64,000 nt of DNA from positions 90,984,466 through 91,048,465 of the forward strand of contig OZ021729.1 in the NCBI GenBank assembly GCA_963978545.1, written 5' to 3'. The translations under genes and the position numbers were made by a program. The notes beneath the pieces are model-generated. The model was not told the DNA's origin. It did not search any database and was given only the letters and a program-made list of their open reading frames with translations. The stretch's first letter is position 1. Each line of letters starts with the position of its first letter. This DNA comes from Linyphia triangularis (taxonomy: Eukaryota; Arthropoda; Arachnida; Araneae; Linyphiidae). Of this stretch, positions 1 through 12,400 are shown in pieces.

Positions 1-336
1 CAAAACTTTTAAGTACGGTAAGGATTCTGAGCCAAGAATTGTTTTCATAAAACCGCGCCAAATGATTTCAACCTTTGGTTGTTTACATTTTATTAAAAAA
101 AAAAATGACGGAGGTAGCCATTTATTGGCGAAAATCACTTTGGCGTAGAATTCGTACCGTGCTTGGAATTTTAATCAAAGATTGTTTCGCAAACTTTCAT
201 TTGAAAAATAATAATAACAAAAAAGTTGAAGGCGAAGAAAAGTTATCACTATCATAAATAGTTAACATTTCTTTTCGGCACTTTAATTACAACTTATCAA
301 AAAATTATACACCTATATTTAAAAACATGTTAAAGG

Positions 337-540
337 TTATATTAAAAAGTTATACTCACCTTGCTGTATTTTGTTGAGACAAAAAATTTCGATGTATCGC
401 ACTCCGCTATTATTTTTTTTTCTTTCTTTTTTTTTCCTTTCCCCCCTAGCACTGTCATCGGAAGGGAATTTGAACATATAAACTTTAGCATCAGTTCTGG
501 AGTTCCCGTTGTACTTTAGAACGAAACAATGGCTCGGCAT
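337..540 (-). pseudogene. THAP-domain-like N-terminal fragment
   Basis: This 67-codon open frame starts with Met-Pro-Ser and continues with a Cys-Phe-Val motif, then after about 20 residues a Phe-Lys-Phe-Pro-Ser-Asp motif. Those spacings match the beginning of THAP zinc-finger domains (DNA-binding, C2CH type), found in P-element and related transposases and in domesticated proteins. The second zinc-ligand cysteine expected three residues after the first is replaced by tyrosine. The later ligands are absent because the frame runs into a Lys/Glu-rich stretch encoded by a pyrimidine tract and then stops. It is either a decayed transposase fragment or the first exon of a divergent gene whose other exons lie off the left edge or cannot be seen. 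The match is short and was judged by eye. Confidence 0.4.
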
Positions 541-1080
541 TTTGTAAATTTTTTACAAATATTAAACGTATAAATCGTCCATAATAACCATCGAACGACT
601 AATAAAAGCAGAATTTGAAGATCAGTGTATCCACTTCTAAATAAATTTTAGCTCGAGCTAGCTTAAACTTGTATCCACGGCTGATGACGTCAAAAGAAAA
701 ACATGGCGTAGTTGGACGGCCTTTTAAATATCGATGGTCACGAGTAGACACGGCAGTTTTCACACCGCCGAGTTTTCCGGGTTTTCTCCCCTTTGAAACG
801 CAAATGTAGGCAGGTCCCAACGTACAAATGCAGTAGCCCAAGGCACAAACCCTAATAGGGGAATATAATTCCCTTCTTGCGATAAATGGCTTTCGTAAGA
901 ACGTATTATTCCACTTAAAGAGGCCTTGTATACCAACTGTAATAAAACAAAGATTGTTTGAATAATTATTTAGATAAGCGAAAAATTGCATCAAATGAAT
1001 TGCGCGGGAAATAACATTTATTACAGTAAAATGGATATTCTAAAAAAGAACCGAACTCGCGTACAATTTTAAAAGCTGCC
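541..1080. promoter_or_regulatory. GC-richer stretch with a palindromic CRE/ATF site
   Basis: This stretch is visibly richer in G+C than its flanks. It carries a perfect TGACGTCA palindrome at 685-692 (the CREB/ATF consensus), about 145 bases upstream of the minus-strand ATG of the THAP-like fragment. A 131-codon minus-strand open frame (599-994) crosses it, but its translation resembles no family I know. A promoter or CpG-containing exon is possible; the function is inferred from the motif alone. Confidence 0.2.
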
Positions 1081-1087
1081 AAATTGT

Positions 1088-1632
1088 AACTAGGGGTGTG
1101 GAACATCGCACAACTTTCTCTATAATATTGGTCTCACTATTAAAATTTCAATGGTGTTATTTACAGTTTTCTTATTTTCACTCATTTAAATAAAAATGGC
1201 CAGTTTGGCTATATTTTTGGCGATAATTTTTACATTGGCTTACGTACAGAGATCTTTGTGTTAAAGGTACTCGTTTTTTAATATTTTACGCTTTTATGGG
1301 CTTTCTACGGGAATTTCGGATGTGGGGATGTTTAAAACACCTTAAGAGGCATTACCACAGTTATCAAAATCGTTTGAGCCGTTTTTTAACAATCATTGAA
1401 AAAAATTATTTCAATGGCAGCTATATATTATGCGCATGCGCGATTTTGACGAAAACCTTAATGGTAGGTCTCATGGTCATTACTAACCCGCACACCAAGT
1501 TTGAACATCCTAGAGGAATTTGTTCGGGAGTTACGTTGATCATAGACAGACATTTTTTCTAGACCACTTTTCTGAAATCAGGATGTTCCAAAACGTACAG
1601 AAATGCAAAAAAAATCATTTCCCTATGTATAC
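1088..1632 (+). repeat. Unclassified interspersed repeat, family A, copy 1
   Basis: The family begins with a stretch containing CTAGGGGTGTGGAACATCGC. It carries an internal palindrome of the type TATGCGCATGCGC and ends with a segment containing AGACAGACATTTTTTCTAGA followed by an A-rich tail. Further copies lie at 21242-21935 (minus), 34827-35505 (plus), 35988-36610 (minus), 37660-37796 (plus, 3' part only), 37797-38494 (minus) and 48544-48583 (plus, 5' tip only). No open frame is shared by the copies, so it looks non-coding. I cannot assign it to a known superfamily: terminal inverted repeats are not obvious, and the 3' ends are simple-sequence or near-palindromic. Confidence 0.7.
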
Positions 1633-2381
1633 GTAATTAAAAGTAAATATTATTATATACAACTGAATTAAATGGGAATCTCTATCTACATTCCTCTAAA
1701 CAGACCTAAGTTCATAAAAAAAAATACTTAAATGCACTAAAACTTGTGCACCTGGACAATTGGCCTGTGTAAAATCTGGTACTGAAAGTGGTGGGTCATT
1801 TGAAAGACCCAATGGCGGATCCAGGCAGAGGGCGCGCGCCCCTCCAGTAAAGTGTAACCTGACTATACAATTAATTTTAATTTTTCGATGACACAATACA
1901 AATTAAAAAAAAAAAAATGAAACTGCTCTTTGGCCACGAAATCACGATGTCGAAAAATTCAGAGTCATGTCACTATTGTTCCGACCAGACGAAATGCTTT
2001 CAAAATATCGTCTGACGAAAGGGGTTGATTCAATAGACAATCTGCAATCGCAGGAATTGTCGATGTAGCAGCTGCAGAAGAAAGTCTGGAAACTATGAAG
2101 GGAATACAGTTAAAAAGAAAGAAAAAAGGGGGGGAACGAGTTCTGGTTATATATTCTTTTTGTAAAACACTCCTCACGTGTACCTCCTCTTTTATATAAC
2201 TTTATATGTAGAATATTTTATACAATGAAGATTCGAATATTCACTCCATACGACTGATAAATACCTTCGATAAGATCGAAAATGTGTGTGGATTTTCTCA
2301 ATGCGGCGCAATGAATGAAGTTGTAAAATCCTACTTACTTACTATTTTTTTACACATTCGCTAATATTGGGGATTAATACT

Positions 2382-2543
2382 TCTATAATAATAAAACAAG
2401 CTGTGTGTCTGTCTGTGGATCTATAGAAACCTACTTAAAATTGGAGTAGAGCTCTGAAACTTCCAGCATAAGTAGTCTTGGCGTTCTAATTTTATGCATC
2501 ACAAACAGAATGTTAAAATTTTAATTAGTTCTTTTATTATTCA

Positions 2544-2574
<31 letters not shown>

Positions 2575-3333
2575 GCGACTTCAAACAGAGATACAGCTTC
2601 GAAATTTTCCACATCAGTAGTTTTAGCTTTCTAATTATAGTTTTGAAAAATAGAATTGAAAATTTGTTATTAGTTTTTTTTTAAATTAATTCTTTTAATT
2701 AATTAATAAACATTTTACAAAATGACTATTAATAGAGCTTCAGCTCGGAAATGTTCAACATAAGTAGTTTTGGCCTTCTAATTGGACTTTTGAAACACAG
2801 AATTTTAAATTTTTATTTAGTTCTTTTTTAATTAATTAATTAATTAATTAATATTCTACAAAACGATTTCTAATAAGGCTACAGCTCTAAAACTTTCAAC
2901 ATAAGTAGTTATGTCCTTCTAATTTTGCTTTTTACAAACATCACGTGTTAAAATATTCTTAAAGAGGTGTTGTATTATAGTTATTAACGGGGAATTGTTT
3001 TATTGTTTCTCGACAAGGGAGGGGCTTCTAATATTTTTTATCGGCAATTAGTTTTTAGTCTTTGAAGCGCCTTCACATATACACAGCAATTAACCTTTCA
3101 TCGAGCAAAGCGAGTTCATGTTTGCATGTAGCAATGCATCTTTCAATGAGTTAAGTATATGTGTCACTGGCTTTTTCAGCTCGATTTTGCGTTGCGATGA
3201 CCCTTCCTGCGAGCGAAGCGCCAAAAATTGGGACCTATACACCAATGACGGATTTCCGCAACGCTAAGCCTCACAGCTAGCTAAAATATTGCACATGGTA
3301 AAATTTCGTGGCGAAGCCCGGGTATTTAGCTAG
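2382..3333 (+). mobile_element. Helitron-like non-autonomous element
   Basis: The segment starts with TCTATAATAATAAAAC followed by a GTGTGTCTGTCTGTGG stretch. It ends with GGCGAAGCCCGGGTATTTAG and CTAG immediately before a T. A TC start, a CTAG end without target duplication and the GCGAAGCCCGGG subterminal motif are features I associate with animal Helitrons. The interior holds about three and a half diverged tandem units of roughly 145 bp, each with an ACAGCTCTGAAA-type motif, a TAAGTAGTTTTGG motif and an ATTAATTAATTAA run. No Rep/helicase frame is visible. Confidence 0.55.
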
Positions 3334-4010
3334 TATAAAATGAAATATATTAGACGCTACTTTCGAGTTTTTAATTTATGTTATTTCATTCGGTGTTCCT
3401 ACTCACCAAATATCAAGGTTTTATACAAAGTAGTTGCTAATTGCACAGGTATTAGAGGTCGACGATATATCGATACGACGATATTTTTAACGATATTTCT
3501 AAAAAAAATATCGATAATAAAAATATCGATAAAAGTCGCCGATATATCGATATTTTCAAACATTTTTAGTTTTTTGATGATCGTTTTATAGTTCCATGTG
3601 TTTTTTCAATTTTCTTTTTTCCCTTTTCAAAAACTTCAAAACTAAAGTTTGTACTTAGCTGAGAGACAGTTGAAATGGCACCAATATTCAATATTTTGCC
3701 ATACACTTAAAAGCTATTGAAAATTATCTAAATTTTTCTTAAAATCACTGCACCATTTTTTTTTTGTAATCGATCCATTTCAGTTGAAAAAGTAATCACC
3801 TTACATAAAAGCAATCATATAAAATGGAAATTCGCTCCGAAAAACTTTGTTTCAGGCAAAATTGAAAATCAAATAAAAAAATTCATGTATCGGTATTTTT
3901 TTCTATGCAACGATATAGTATCGATATTTATTTTGATCGATATTTCCGACCTCTAACAGGTATAAAAGATTGTAACATAGCCAGTATAGGGAGTGATCCG
4001 GAGTTCTTAG
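3334..4010 (+). repeat. Interspersed repeat family C, copy interrupted by a hAT MITE
   Basis: The flanks of the hAT MITE here (3336-3452 and 3956-4010) match two other places in the window: 30190-30375 (minus) and 32085-32190 (plus). Shared landmarks include CTACTCACCAAAT, a following AAGTAGTT stretch and AAGATTGTAACATAG. The MITE therefore inserted into an older repeat. No coding capacity or termini are recognised. Confidence 0.5.
3453..3955 (+). mobile_element. hAT-type MITE, copy 1 (503 bp)
   Basis: Termini are TAGAGGTCGACGATATATCG on the left and TATTTCCGACCTCTA on the right, forming inverted repeats. The element is flanked by a perfect 8-bp duplication, ACAGGTAT, at 3445-3452 and 3956-3963. 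An 8-bp duplication with TAGAG-type ends is diagnostic of the hAT superfamily. The subterminal DNA is dense in ATCGAT and TCGATA palindromes. There is no transposase frame, so it is non-autonomous. Two longer relatives lie at 22468-23271 and 29315-30170. Confidence 0.85.
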
Positions 4011-6952
4011 CCAAATGTACACAATTTTACCGATTAAGTATTTCAAATAAGTGTGACATCAATAATCAGGTATTGAAAGATCATTTAATTTTAGATTTTT
4101 CATAAATTTAAAAAAAAAAATACTCTTGTTAGAAAAAGGTTTTCAGAGTTATAATTGGAATGTATTTTATAAGTAATGTGCAAAGGAACCAACTCTCCGT
4201 TTTCGATCTTTTTTTCTTTCATAGATGGCAGCACGAGATTTATGACCCCAAATTCGTCTAACTAAATAAAAAATTATCAATTTTTCATTCCATACCATTT
4301 TTTAAATTCACCCCTTCTAAACCAATTGTTAAACTTTCCAATAATCATGGAGCATTAAATTCTGTTCCTTCGGTTGCAGTTCATCCCAAAAGAGTCAAAG
4401 ACATCTGTTCTGTAGGAGTAACCTTGAATATGCCGATATTCACCATTTGATTTTCATACACCTTATTCAACAACTTTTCAATGCTGGCAGAAGTTAAGTA
4501 ATCCATTTTCATTATAACTTATCAGAAGTGAAAATTAAGTGTTCAAGAATAATTAAGTACATCTTTAAATAGCCTGTGTATCAACACTCCATTCTTTGAA
4601 TAGCAAAATTCAAAGAATACAACTCAAACAAAAGACAATAAATCCAAAAAAACAAATAAATTCTTACACATGTAAAAAAAGATAATTTTATTATTTTACA
4701 GATTTTGAATATACACTTTTAAATGAAATATAAACTTTATCTCGTTTTACTTAAGGGCAGAGGTATAGTATGAAAATTGTTAAAGCAATAAAACTCGAAT
4801 GAATAGCATAAAAAAGTAATTTTGTCAATTAAAAAAATATACAATTTTTTTTAAACTGATATTTTGGTTACATTACAAATTGTTATTCTTGGTAATTCTT
4901 AAGTAAAAAAATTACATTTACAGAACTTATTCCTTTTTCTTGGAAAAGGTTTAAAAACTGTAACTAACAATAACAGTTAATAAACCTGTGTGATCATGAA
5001 ACTTGACAACACATTCATAAAAATAAAAATGTTTTTTTTTTTTTATTTTTTATTTAATACAAATCTACAGTTTTATTCCGATCTTCATGAAATTTTGCAC
5101 AATTGATTTTCGAAATAAGAGGAATAACAAAATGAATGCATGACGTTTCGAAAAGCCTTCCTATCTTCCTTTCCAATCCCTAAAGGGGTACAATACCTTA
5201 GTTTGAAATCTGCTGAACCAATTTAATCGGGGATTTTTTTTATGAGAGATGAAGGTGAACACAACTCCGATATCTTATGGTTAAGTTCCTGAATTGGAAG
5301 ATAGAGGACGAAAGGGATCGTGCTCATAACTTGCAAGCGACAGGCACCGGGCAACGCCGGACCACAGTTATTTGAGCCCAGGCAAAGCCGGGCATTTCAG
5401 CTACTGCTAATTAAAAACAGCATAACGTCCATTTCATAATCATATATGGTCAGCATAATTACGGAAAATTTCTAAATATATTTTCGTACATTTCATGCGC
5501 AAGATATTTTATTTATGATATCTTTCCTAATGGGAAAACTTCTCTTTCAACATTATTTGACAATAGAATTAAAATATAATAGCAATATAAAAAAAAAAAA
5601 AAACGCCGTTTTAGCTTCTACCCTACACCAATACTACAGCTCGTACCAATGCTTTGTCCGTCTGTGTTTAGCGTTCCCAGACATGACTACAAATGTTGCA
5701 CGCGAAACATCAAATGACAGCTCGTCTCGTCAAAACATTAATTTCCACTCACTCACTCTCTGCCTCGTTCTGTAACGCTTTGAAAAGATTTTTCACCGAT
5801 CACTGTTGAAACTCTTTCCTGTAGCCAAAGTTATTTGAATAAAAGATATTTGCACGTGAATGCATAAATTCATTATGGAGTGTGGTTCAGTCAGTTCAAC
5901 GTTGCGTTGCGTAGTAACGCTGTGATAGAAATTTCTTTTACGAATCATTGTTGAAACTCTTTCCTGCTGCCAAATTTGCTTTGATAAGAACAAATAAAAG
6001 ATATTTAGACGGATAAATTGACGTTCATTTTCAATAAATAAATTTTGAAACGTACTTTTCTGCACATTTCGCAATATTAAAAGAAGAAAAAATTAAATTT
6101 ATGGATTAAATAATTTGCAAAATATTTAATTTTCTAGAATTGTTGAATGTTGTTTTCGTTTAAGTCGTTTGATTATATAAAAAAATACTGATTAATTTCG
6201 ATGAAGCTTTTGTAATTTGCCTGAAAATCTAATTAATAGTAATGCTTATAACGGGAAAGGTTTTTAGCATATAGTTTTGTTTTTCAGAATAATAATAATA
6301 ATAAAACTTTAAAATATTCAAACGATTTTAAAAATCGCAATTTGTAGAGGAGAGTAGGGAGGGATGGAACACTTTCTACTAATATATTTCTAATCAATTA
6401 TTTTCTGTTGATACACCATTGAAATTTTTAGAATACATCTTAAAACATTTTAATACATTTAAAAAAATCTAAATATGATGGCAATTATTTTTTATAGTAG
6501 TTTAATAAACAAATTAAAAGAGCAAGATAAATGTCCCATTCCTCTCTTATGTGAGGGAAGGATATGAAATGTATGTCAAAGTGAAAATACATGCATAATT
6601 TTCAAAAATATTATGAAAAAAGGACAGAAACAGTTTTCCCATTTGTACCCGAGGTTCGTTGATTAATTTTGAACCTTTATTTTATCTGACATCATGTCAA
6701 TTTGTAAATATTAATTGTCATATTTGTAATACAATTAAAAAAGTTATTCAATATATTTCTAGACTAATAATAATACTGAGTGTACAAACTAAAAAATTTG
6801 CATAGTAAGCATAGTTATTTGGCTGGTGATATCATACGGGACATGCCCCATCTCTCCCTCAGGCTTGGTGTCCGATATTTCCCTACAGACAACATTTCAA
6901 TAAAATAACTTATTATTAAAAACATGCTGGTTTAAGCTTAACCTAATAGTCC
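4011..6952. other. Intergenic DNA without a recognisable gene
   Basis: The stretch is AT-rich with many poly-A/T tracts. The only feature I can point to is a Helitron-like 3' tip near 5340-5405. Two related segments at 5785-5860 and 5935-6010 share a motif around TTGAAACTCTTTCCTG, suggesting an old local duplication. No open frame in this stretch looks protein-coding. Confidence 0.5.
5340..5405 (+). repeat. Possible Helitron-like 3' tip
   Basis: The short segment contains GGCAACGCCGG and GGCAAAGCCGGGCATTTCAG followed by CTACT. This resembles the 3' ends of animal Helitron-like elements (GC-rich small hairpin, then CTRR-like end). The 5' boundary of this copy cannot be seen, so the call is tentative. 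Confidence 0.25.
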
Positions 6953-7742
6953 GAGAGGCGACTGCAATATTTGGACCTCATCGAACATCATTCTGAATTT
7001 TTTATAGAGATTGGAGAAAAGTGAGTAGATTAGGAATCCACTGGTCTGCCGTGGCAAAAATGGCCGAAACTGATCAAAAATCGACTTGGAATGAGTTGAA
7101 CTAAAATCCGATTGCAAAAAAATATGTCATAACTTGCGAAAAAGAGCTTGCTCCCTGAACGCAGCGTTTTAGACTACACGGCCATCCTGACATGTTCCAC
7201 ATAGGAATTTTTTTTTTAAAGGTAACAATTCGTGCTTTATTTGAGCTCTAAAATTGCAGACAAGATTGTATTTATTGACAATAATTACAAACTTTTTCGT
7301 CTGGCAACCCTGCATTTTGATTTTCAATGAGAAAAAGCGAAAACAATTTTTGATCTCTGGCTTGGGAAAATGTGTATCTTTTAAAAGTAAGCCAAATTGG
7401 TGTCATCAGTAACGTCATCCGTGATGTAATGTTTATTGCCAACTTGGCTCCCTTTTGATAGATGCAAGTAGACCGTCGCCAGATATCTGAATCGTCTGCA
7501 ACCTTCTTAATTGATAATTAAAGAGTGAGGGTTACCAAATAAAAAAAATGCTCATTATTTGGCAAGTTATGGCTCATTTGGCAATTGTATTTAGTTCAAC
7601 TTATTAAAAGTCGATTTTTGACCAGTTTCTGCCATTTTTGCCACAGCAGACCAGTGGATTCGTAATCTACTCACTTTTCTCTAATTTCTATAAAAAAATC
7701 AGAATGATGTTCGATGGGGTCCAAAAATTGCAGTCGCCTCTC
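6953..7742. mobile_element. Fold-back MITE with ~190-bp inverted arms
   Basis: The left end, GAGAGGCGACTGCAATATTT, is the near-complement of the right end (AATTGCAGTCGCCTCTC). The inverted similarity extends inward about 190 bp, to roughly 7145 and 7555. The element is flanked by a possible 4-bp AGTC repeat, slightly offset on the left. The centre (about 400 bp) has no open frame of note. It would form a long hairpin when single-stranded. I cannot assign the superfamily. Confidence 0.7.
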
Positions 7743-9189
7743 AGTCTGTAACTGCTTATTCATAAAAGTTATATTACTAGGTCTGCAAAACATTAAAAAC
7801 AATTATATTAGCAATAATGAAAGATATTGAAAACTTATATTGGAAATATAAAAAGGTACTTACTTTTAGTGTTCCAAAATAGCTTTTGTGTTACGTAACC
7901 TCGTAAAAACCTGCAACTAAAATGATTGCTAGCTAGAAATATGAAGCTACGCTTACTTCACTTGATGGAAGAATCAGAAATTAAAATATATATATATATA
8001 TTTATTTAGAAGTTATTGTAGGACGCAGATGTTTCTATATATATATTTTTACCGATGAATTTCAACTGTTTAAACGTGCTCCAAATTAATTATAAAACTT
8101 ATTTATTCTTAAAAATAAGTTTAGAGAATTTCAATATTTTGACTCTTTACTCTTTTGGAATATATGATGTTTTATTGAGGTGTTGTCCCTGCAAATAATA
8201 TTTCTTTTTTTCCTTCAAAAAGTCAAATTTTGTTGTGGGTAATGGTCGAAATTTTTTTCACACTTTTGGAAGTCGATTCGACTTTTTTCTTGAGGGGGAC
8301 CAAATATTTTCAATTTGTCAAAAAAAAGATATTTTAGCTTTAAAAAATGATATGTTCAATTACGATCATTCTGATACCTCATTTATAATGCTTTCCGTTG
8401 GCTTGCAGTTATCAAATTAATATCTGACAGCTGACTTAAACAACTTTTTCTCACTGATGATTTTTTTTTTTACATAATTGGAAATAACTCAGTTCGTATT
8501 TAAGTAACATACAACAAATTTCCCAGGCCTATTGTAAAAGTCTCTATTAGCCTCTTTAGAAGATATTTACCAAACAAAATTTAAAAATTTTGTTTTTTAC
8601 TCCAGATAGGATAATTTTTTTAAGTATGAAAGAAAAAATTTGAATTTTTATAGTTAAATTTTTTTATTTTAATATCCGCTATATATATCAAAATTGTTTT
8701 AGGTAAATTTTCTTGTTGTATATTTGTGAACACATACATTTAATTTTTAAGTTTATTAGGATATTTTTTATTAAGTTTTATAAAAATATTTAATGCTTTG
8801 TTTTATAGTAATTATAAAATTTTAATAAAAAAATAAATTTTAATTTTTTGTAATAGATTTTACAGACCAGTACATCGATCTTCATTTACATATATAAAAA
8901 AAAAATTGTTGATCCAACAAATAATAAAGAAATTTAAATTTTGGGCTCCGGACCCCCTTAAAATTTCATGTTTTACCGTATCGGATATATGCGCCATGCG
9001 AAACAAATATCTTCCAAGGAAGATTCGGACAATGTAAAAATATATGTATATATATTAAAAACAAAAAAAAAACAAAAAACATGGAGTTAAGTCCTTTGAA
9101 GCTTAGAGGGTAGAATTACAACTCCTTCTCAATTACATCCTCATGACGTACAACATAGTAGTTGTTCTCCAAACAAAGACCTCAAGTCC
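7743..9189. other. AT-rich DNA downstream of the MATH-BTB gene
   Basis: This holds long A/T runs and a short TATA microsatellite (around 7987-8001 and 8036-8048). It should include the 3' UTR of the minus-strand MATH-BTB gene, but I do not see a convincing AATAAA close to the stop codon on that strand. No other gene is visible. Confidence 0.4.
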
Positions 9190-9489
9190 TCATATCTGCA
9201 GCCTCCTCATGTACACCTCCCTCATGGTCTCGAAGGCCAATTCGAGGTCCTCCTGCTCCATAATCTTCCACTCCTCGGACCTCAAGACGAGGGCGTCGTT
9301 GTTCATGACGAATTCTTGCGCCACCCTCTTCAGTCTCTCGTCTTGGTGCATGTCGGACAACGACAGCACGCGACACACGTTGGACGGAGACAGGCCACTT
9401 GCCAGGATGGAGGCGCACTGGAGCTTCAGCGACTGGACGGCGTACTTGTCCGCGGCGAAGTACAGCTTGTACGCTCCTTCCCAAGACAC
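9190..9489 (-). CDS. MATH-BTB gene, last coding exon (99 codons and stop)
   Basis: The acceptor AACTTGCAG ends at 9490 and the exon opens with Val-Ser-Trp-Glu-Gly-Ala, continuing the BTB fold exactly where the first exon stops. The Ala-Asp-Lys-Tyr-Ala motif is the hallmark of BTB alpha-helices in SPOP-like proteins. The remaining residues form the helical 3-box/BACK-like region. The stop codon is at 9192-9190. The upstream open frame extending to 9672 is intronic. Confidence 0.9.
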   Translation of the reverse strand: MSWEGAYKLYFAADKYAVQSLKLQCASILASGLSPSNVCRVLSLSDMHQDERLKRVAQEFVMNNDALVLRSEEWKIMEQEDLELAFETMREVYMRRLQI

Positions 9490-12400
9490 CTGCAAGTTCA
9501 ACATAATATAACTAATAAAAACTGAGTTTAAAAAAAAAAATCCATTATATGCATAGTCAATTTTTATACTCATTAACACTACGCTGATATCAAAAATACT
9601 ACAGCAAACTACGTTTCCAAATTTATTTATTAAAAATGAACGTGAATCTCCCATCCAAATATTGCCGACCAAACGGTATAGTGGTTAGAGTGCTAGCTTC
9701 TAGACTGCGAGGTTGCGGGTTCCGAGTCCCGTGTTAGGCATGGGTGTTTGTAAATGTATGTTGGCTTGTCTAACGACGAATGTATTGGCGCATTATAGCC
9801 CTCGTGTTGCTGACGGCGCCAGATAATCTGAAAACAACCAACGCATCCAAATATCATTTATTTATTCGGATTAAAGTAATTTTATTATTTATTTATTAAA
9901 AAAAAATTGGCAATAGGAACGAGTTTCAACAATGGTCGGGTCAATACTATTTTTACTCGGTTGGATGACGGCGAGTCTGTTTATTAGTATTCAGTAAAAG
10001 CGATCTTTTAGTGACAGTAACGGCTCCTAAAATTTGATAGAATGCATTGTCATCGAATCTATTTACCAAGTTTCAGACCGACGATTGGATGATAGCAAGG
10101 GGCTTAAATAAGTCTCCGAAGATTTGCCCGCCATTGACCAAAACACACACAATCAAAAGTTAAAAAAAAAGTTACTTTAGGGTGACCACAAAATTCAAGA
10201 AAAAAGTTCCCTGATAGATTTCTAAAAAAAAATTCACTGATATTAGAGCAAACTTTTTTTTCGAATGTTCCGAACTTTTCCAGATGTGTCGACACACTGA
10301 TCAAATAGAATACGTATGCCAATGAGATAATAAGCCCACTTTTTTTGTAAATACTTTTGGCGAAAATAAAAAGTAACATAAAATTTCTATTCTTCGGGTA
10401 AATGGCGCCAAAATAAGGATGAAAGGGGAAACTTATTTTCAAAACAATTGCTTATCACGAAATCCCGTTTAACGCGAAGTAAAAGCAGTTCTCCGTACTT
10501 AGTTAATTTATTCGTATAACAATTTCGACGGCCCCATCAAATTCAATGTGAACGGGATTTGACTATAGCAAATTTCCTTGATTTTCGTGAAATTTCAAAA
10601 ATGTCCCTGATTTTTTTTCCAAAATCAGAAAGCTGACATTTCCCTGATTTCCAAATTCTGTGGCCACTCTGTACTTTAACTGCTATATACTGACGAGCTA
10701 AACACAAAGGTTGTCCCGGGTTACACAGCGCTATTGATCAATGTCGGAAACATGGGTTCTGGGAAAATTGGCCAGTCCAGACCGAAGCTCGAGCATCGTT
10801 CCAATATACATGATTTTTTTTTTTTATAAATAAACATGTCGTAAACATCACAAAACATATTTGTAAGTAAAGCGTATGCAGCTTTCGTTGCGGGCGACGG
10901 GCCTCGATCCCGAGACCACTGGATCTCGAGGCAGATGCTTTACCGCTGTGCAAAAGAGTACTCCAGTGCACAGAAGCTTTATCTGTTGTTTGATGTCGCC
11001 ACACCCCTCCGTTCTTTCTTCTGAAACACTATGTTTCAATTTGTAAAACTCGGCATAAACATTTCCGAATTTCCAGTATATTTTACACTCTACTGGGCGA
11101 GATTGGCCAAGATCCGTAGCAAACAGCCAGAGAAGTCCACATCGGATATGGCCAGTGTCGAGCCGATAACCGTATTTGTGGAGATATGTTATACTCCTCA
11201 GTATAGTACCTTTCACTGTATAAATAAAAAAGACGTTCTCTCATTACAAACGTTAATTTTTATCAATATTTTTGCATTTTTTTTAATCTGATATACGTAC
11301 GCCGATTATGATTTTTAGCCAGTTTTCAAGCTTAAAATTTTTTTCTGTACAGGTATATTGTAATAGGATAAACTATTTCTTAATGAAACAGCACCTTTTG
11401 ATTTTTTTTTTATAGAAAATTTAAATTATTGTAAAATTTTGAATTTTTTTTTACTTTTGATATAAATTTAATACTTACCATTTACAATTTTGTTGTACTA
11501 AATTAAGAAAAGACTCGTAAAATATATATTTTTTTTTCTCAAATATCCATTAACCTCAAATAAATTTTTTAAAATGCCTATTATTATAACGTGGATGTAA
11601 TAGTAGGAATCAATGTTGACTTCATCTTATTATATTATTTGCAATCTTGTAGAATCAAATCGGTGACCTTTGAAATAATTTATTATTATTATTATAATAA
11701 CCTTTAGTAAATACTGAACACCTTTTTTTCCAAGCTGATCTCAATCTGTTGATATTATTCCTCATATGTAAGAATGGACAAATTCTGCAATGAATCTTTT
11801 ACCTTAGAAAGAATACCTCAAATTTCTACTTGAAAACAAATTCAGTTTTGAAAAGTAATATTATTACATTTTTAACATAAACTTCATTTCTAGCACATGC
11901 GATAAAAAATAAGTTTTATATTCAAGGAAAAAGACAATATATTTTAAGGATAGTCAGAAAAATGTAAACGCCTTTTTAAGTAAAACTTATTTCATTCATC
12001 CCGAATTAAGTTATATTTCTAAATTTCTCAAGCATAAAACATTTAACGTCAAAAAAATATATCTTCTGACAAAAAATATATATAAATTTCTCGCAAAAAA
12101 GCTACATAAAAAGTAACCTGTAGAATGAATCGGTTGTTTATTGAAAATTGAACTGTTCATTACAGCGCCAATGTAGCAATTTCATTCAATAAACCTGACA
12201 GATATTGTTATGGCAAGAATTCGAAATTGCTTCAGAGTAAAACTACAATATATAAAAGAAAAAAAGTTTATGTTATGTATGATGATTCTGAGAAAATGGT
12301 AAATTTACATTAATAAAACAGTATTTTAAGAAGACAGCCGTTAAAGTATATATATATATATATATATATATTGTATTATTGTGTGGTTTTTTTTTTTTTT

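Noticed and set aside
599..994. 131-codon minus-strand open frame
   Set aside because: There is no recognisable domain. The segment looks more like a GC-richer regulatory stretch, though an exon cannot be excluded.
9182..9525. Additional open frames on both strands over the last MATH-BTB exon
   Set aside because: They are out-of-frame shadows of the GC-rich real exon.
9663..9740. Functional tRNA gene
   Set aside because: A- and B-box-like motifs are present, but no good cloverleaf forms. The same sequence recurs five times with a common tail and target duplications, so it is a SINE.
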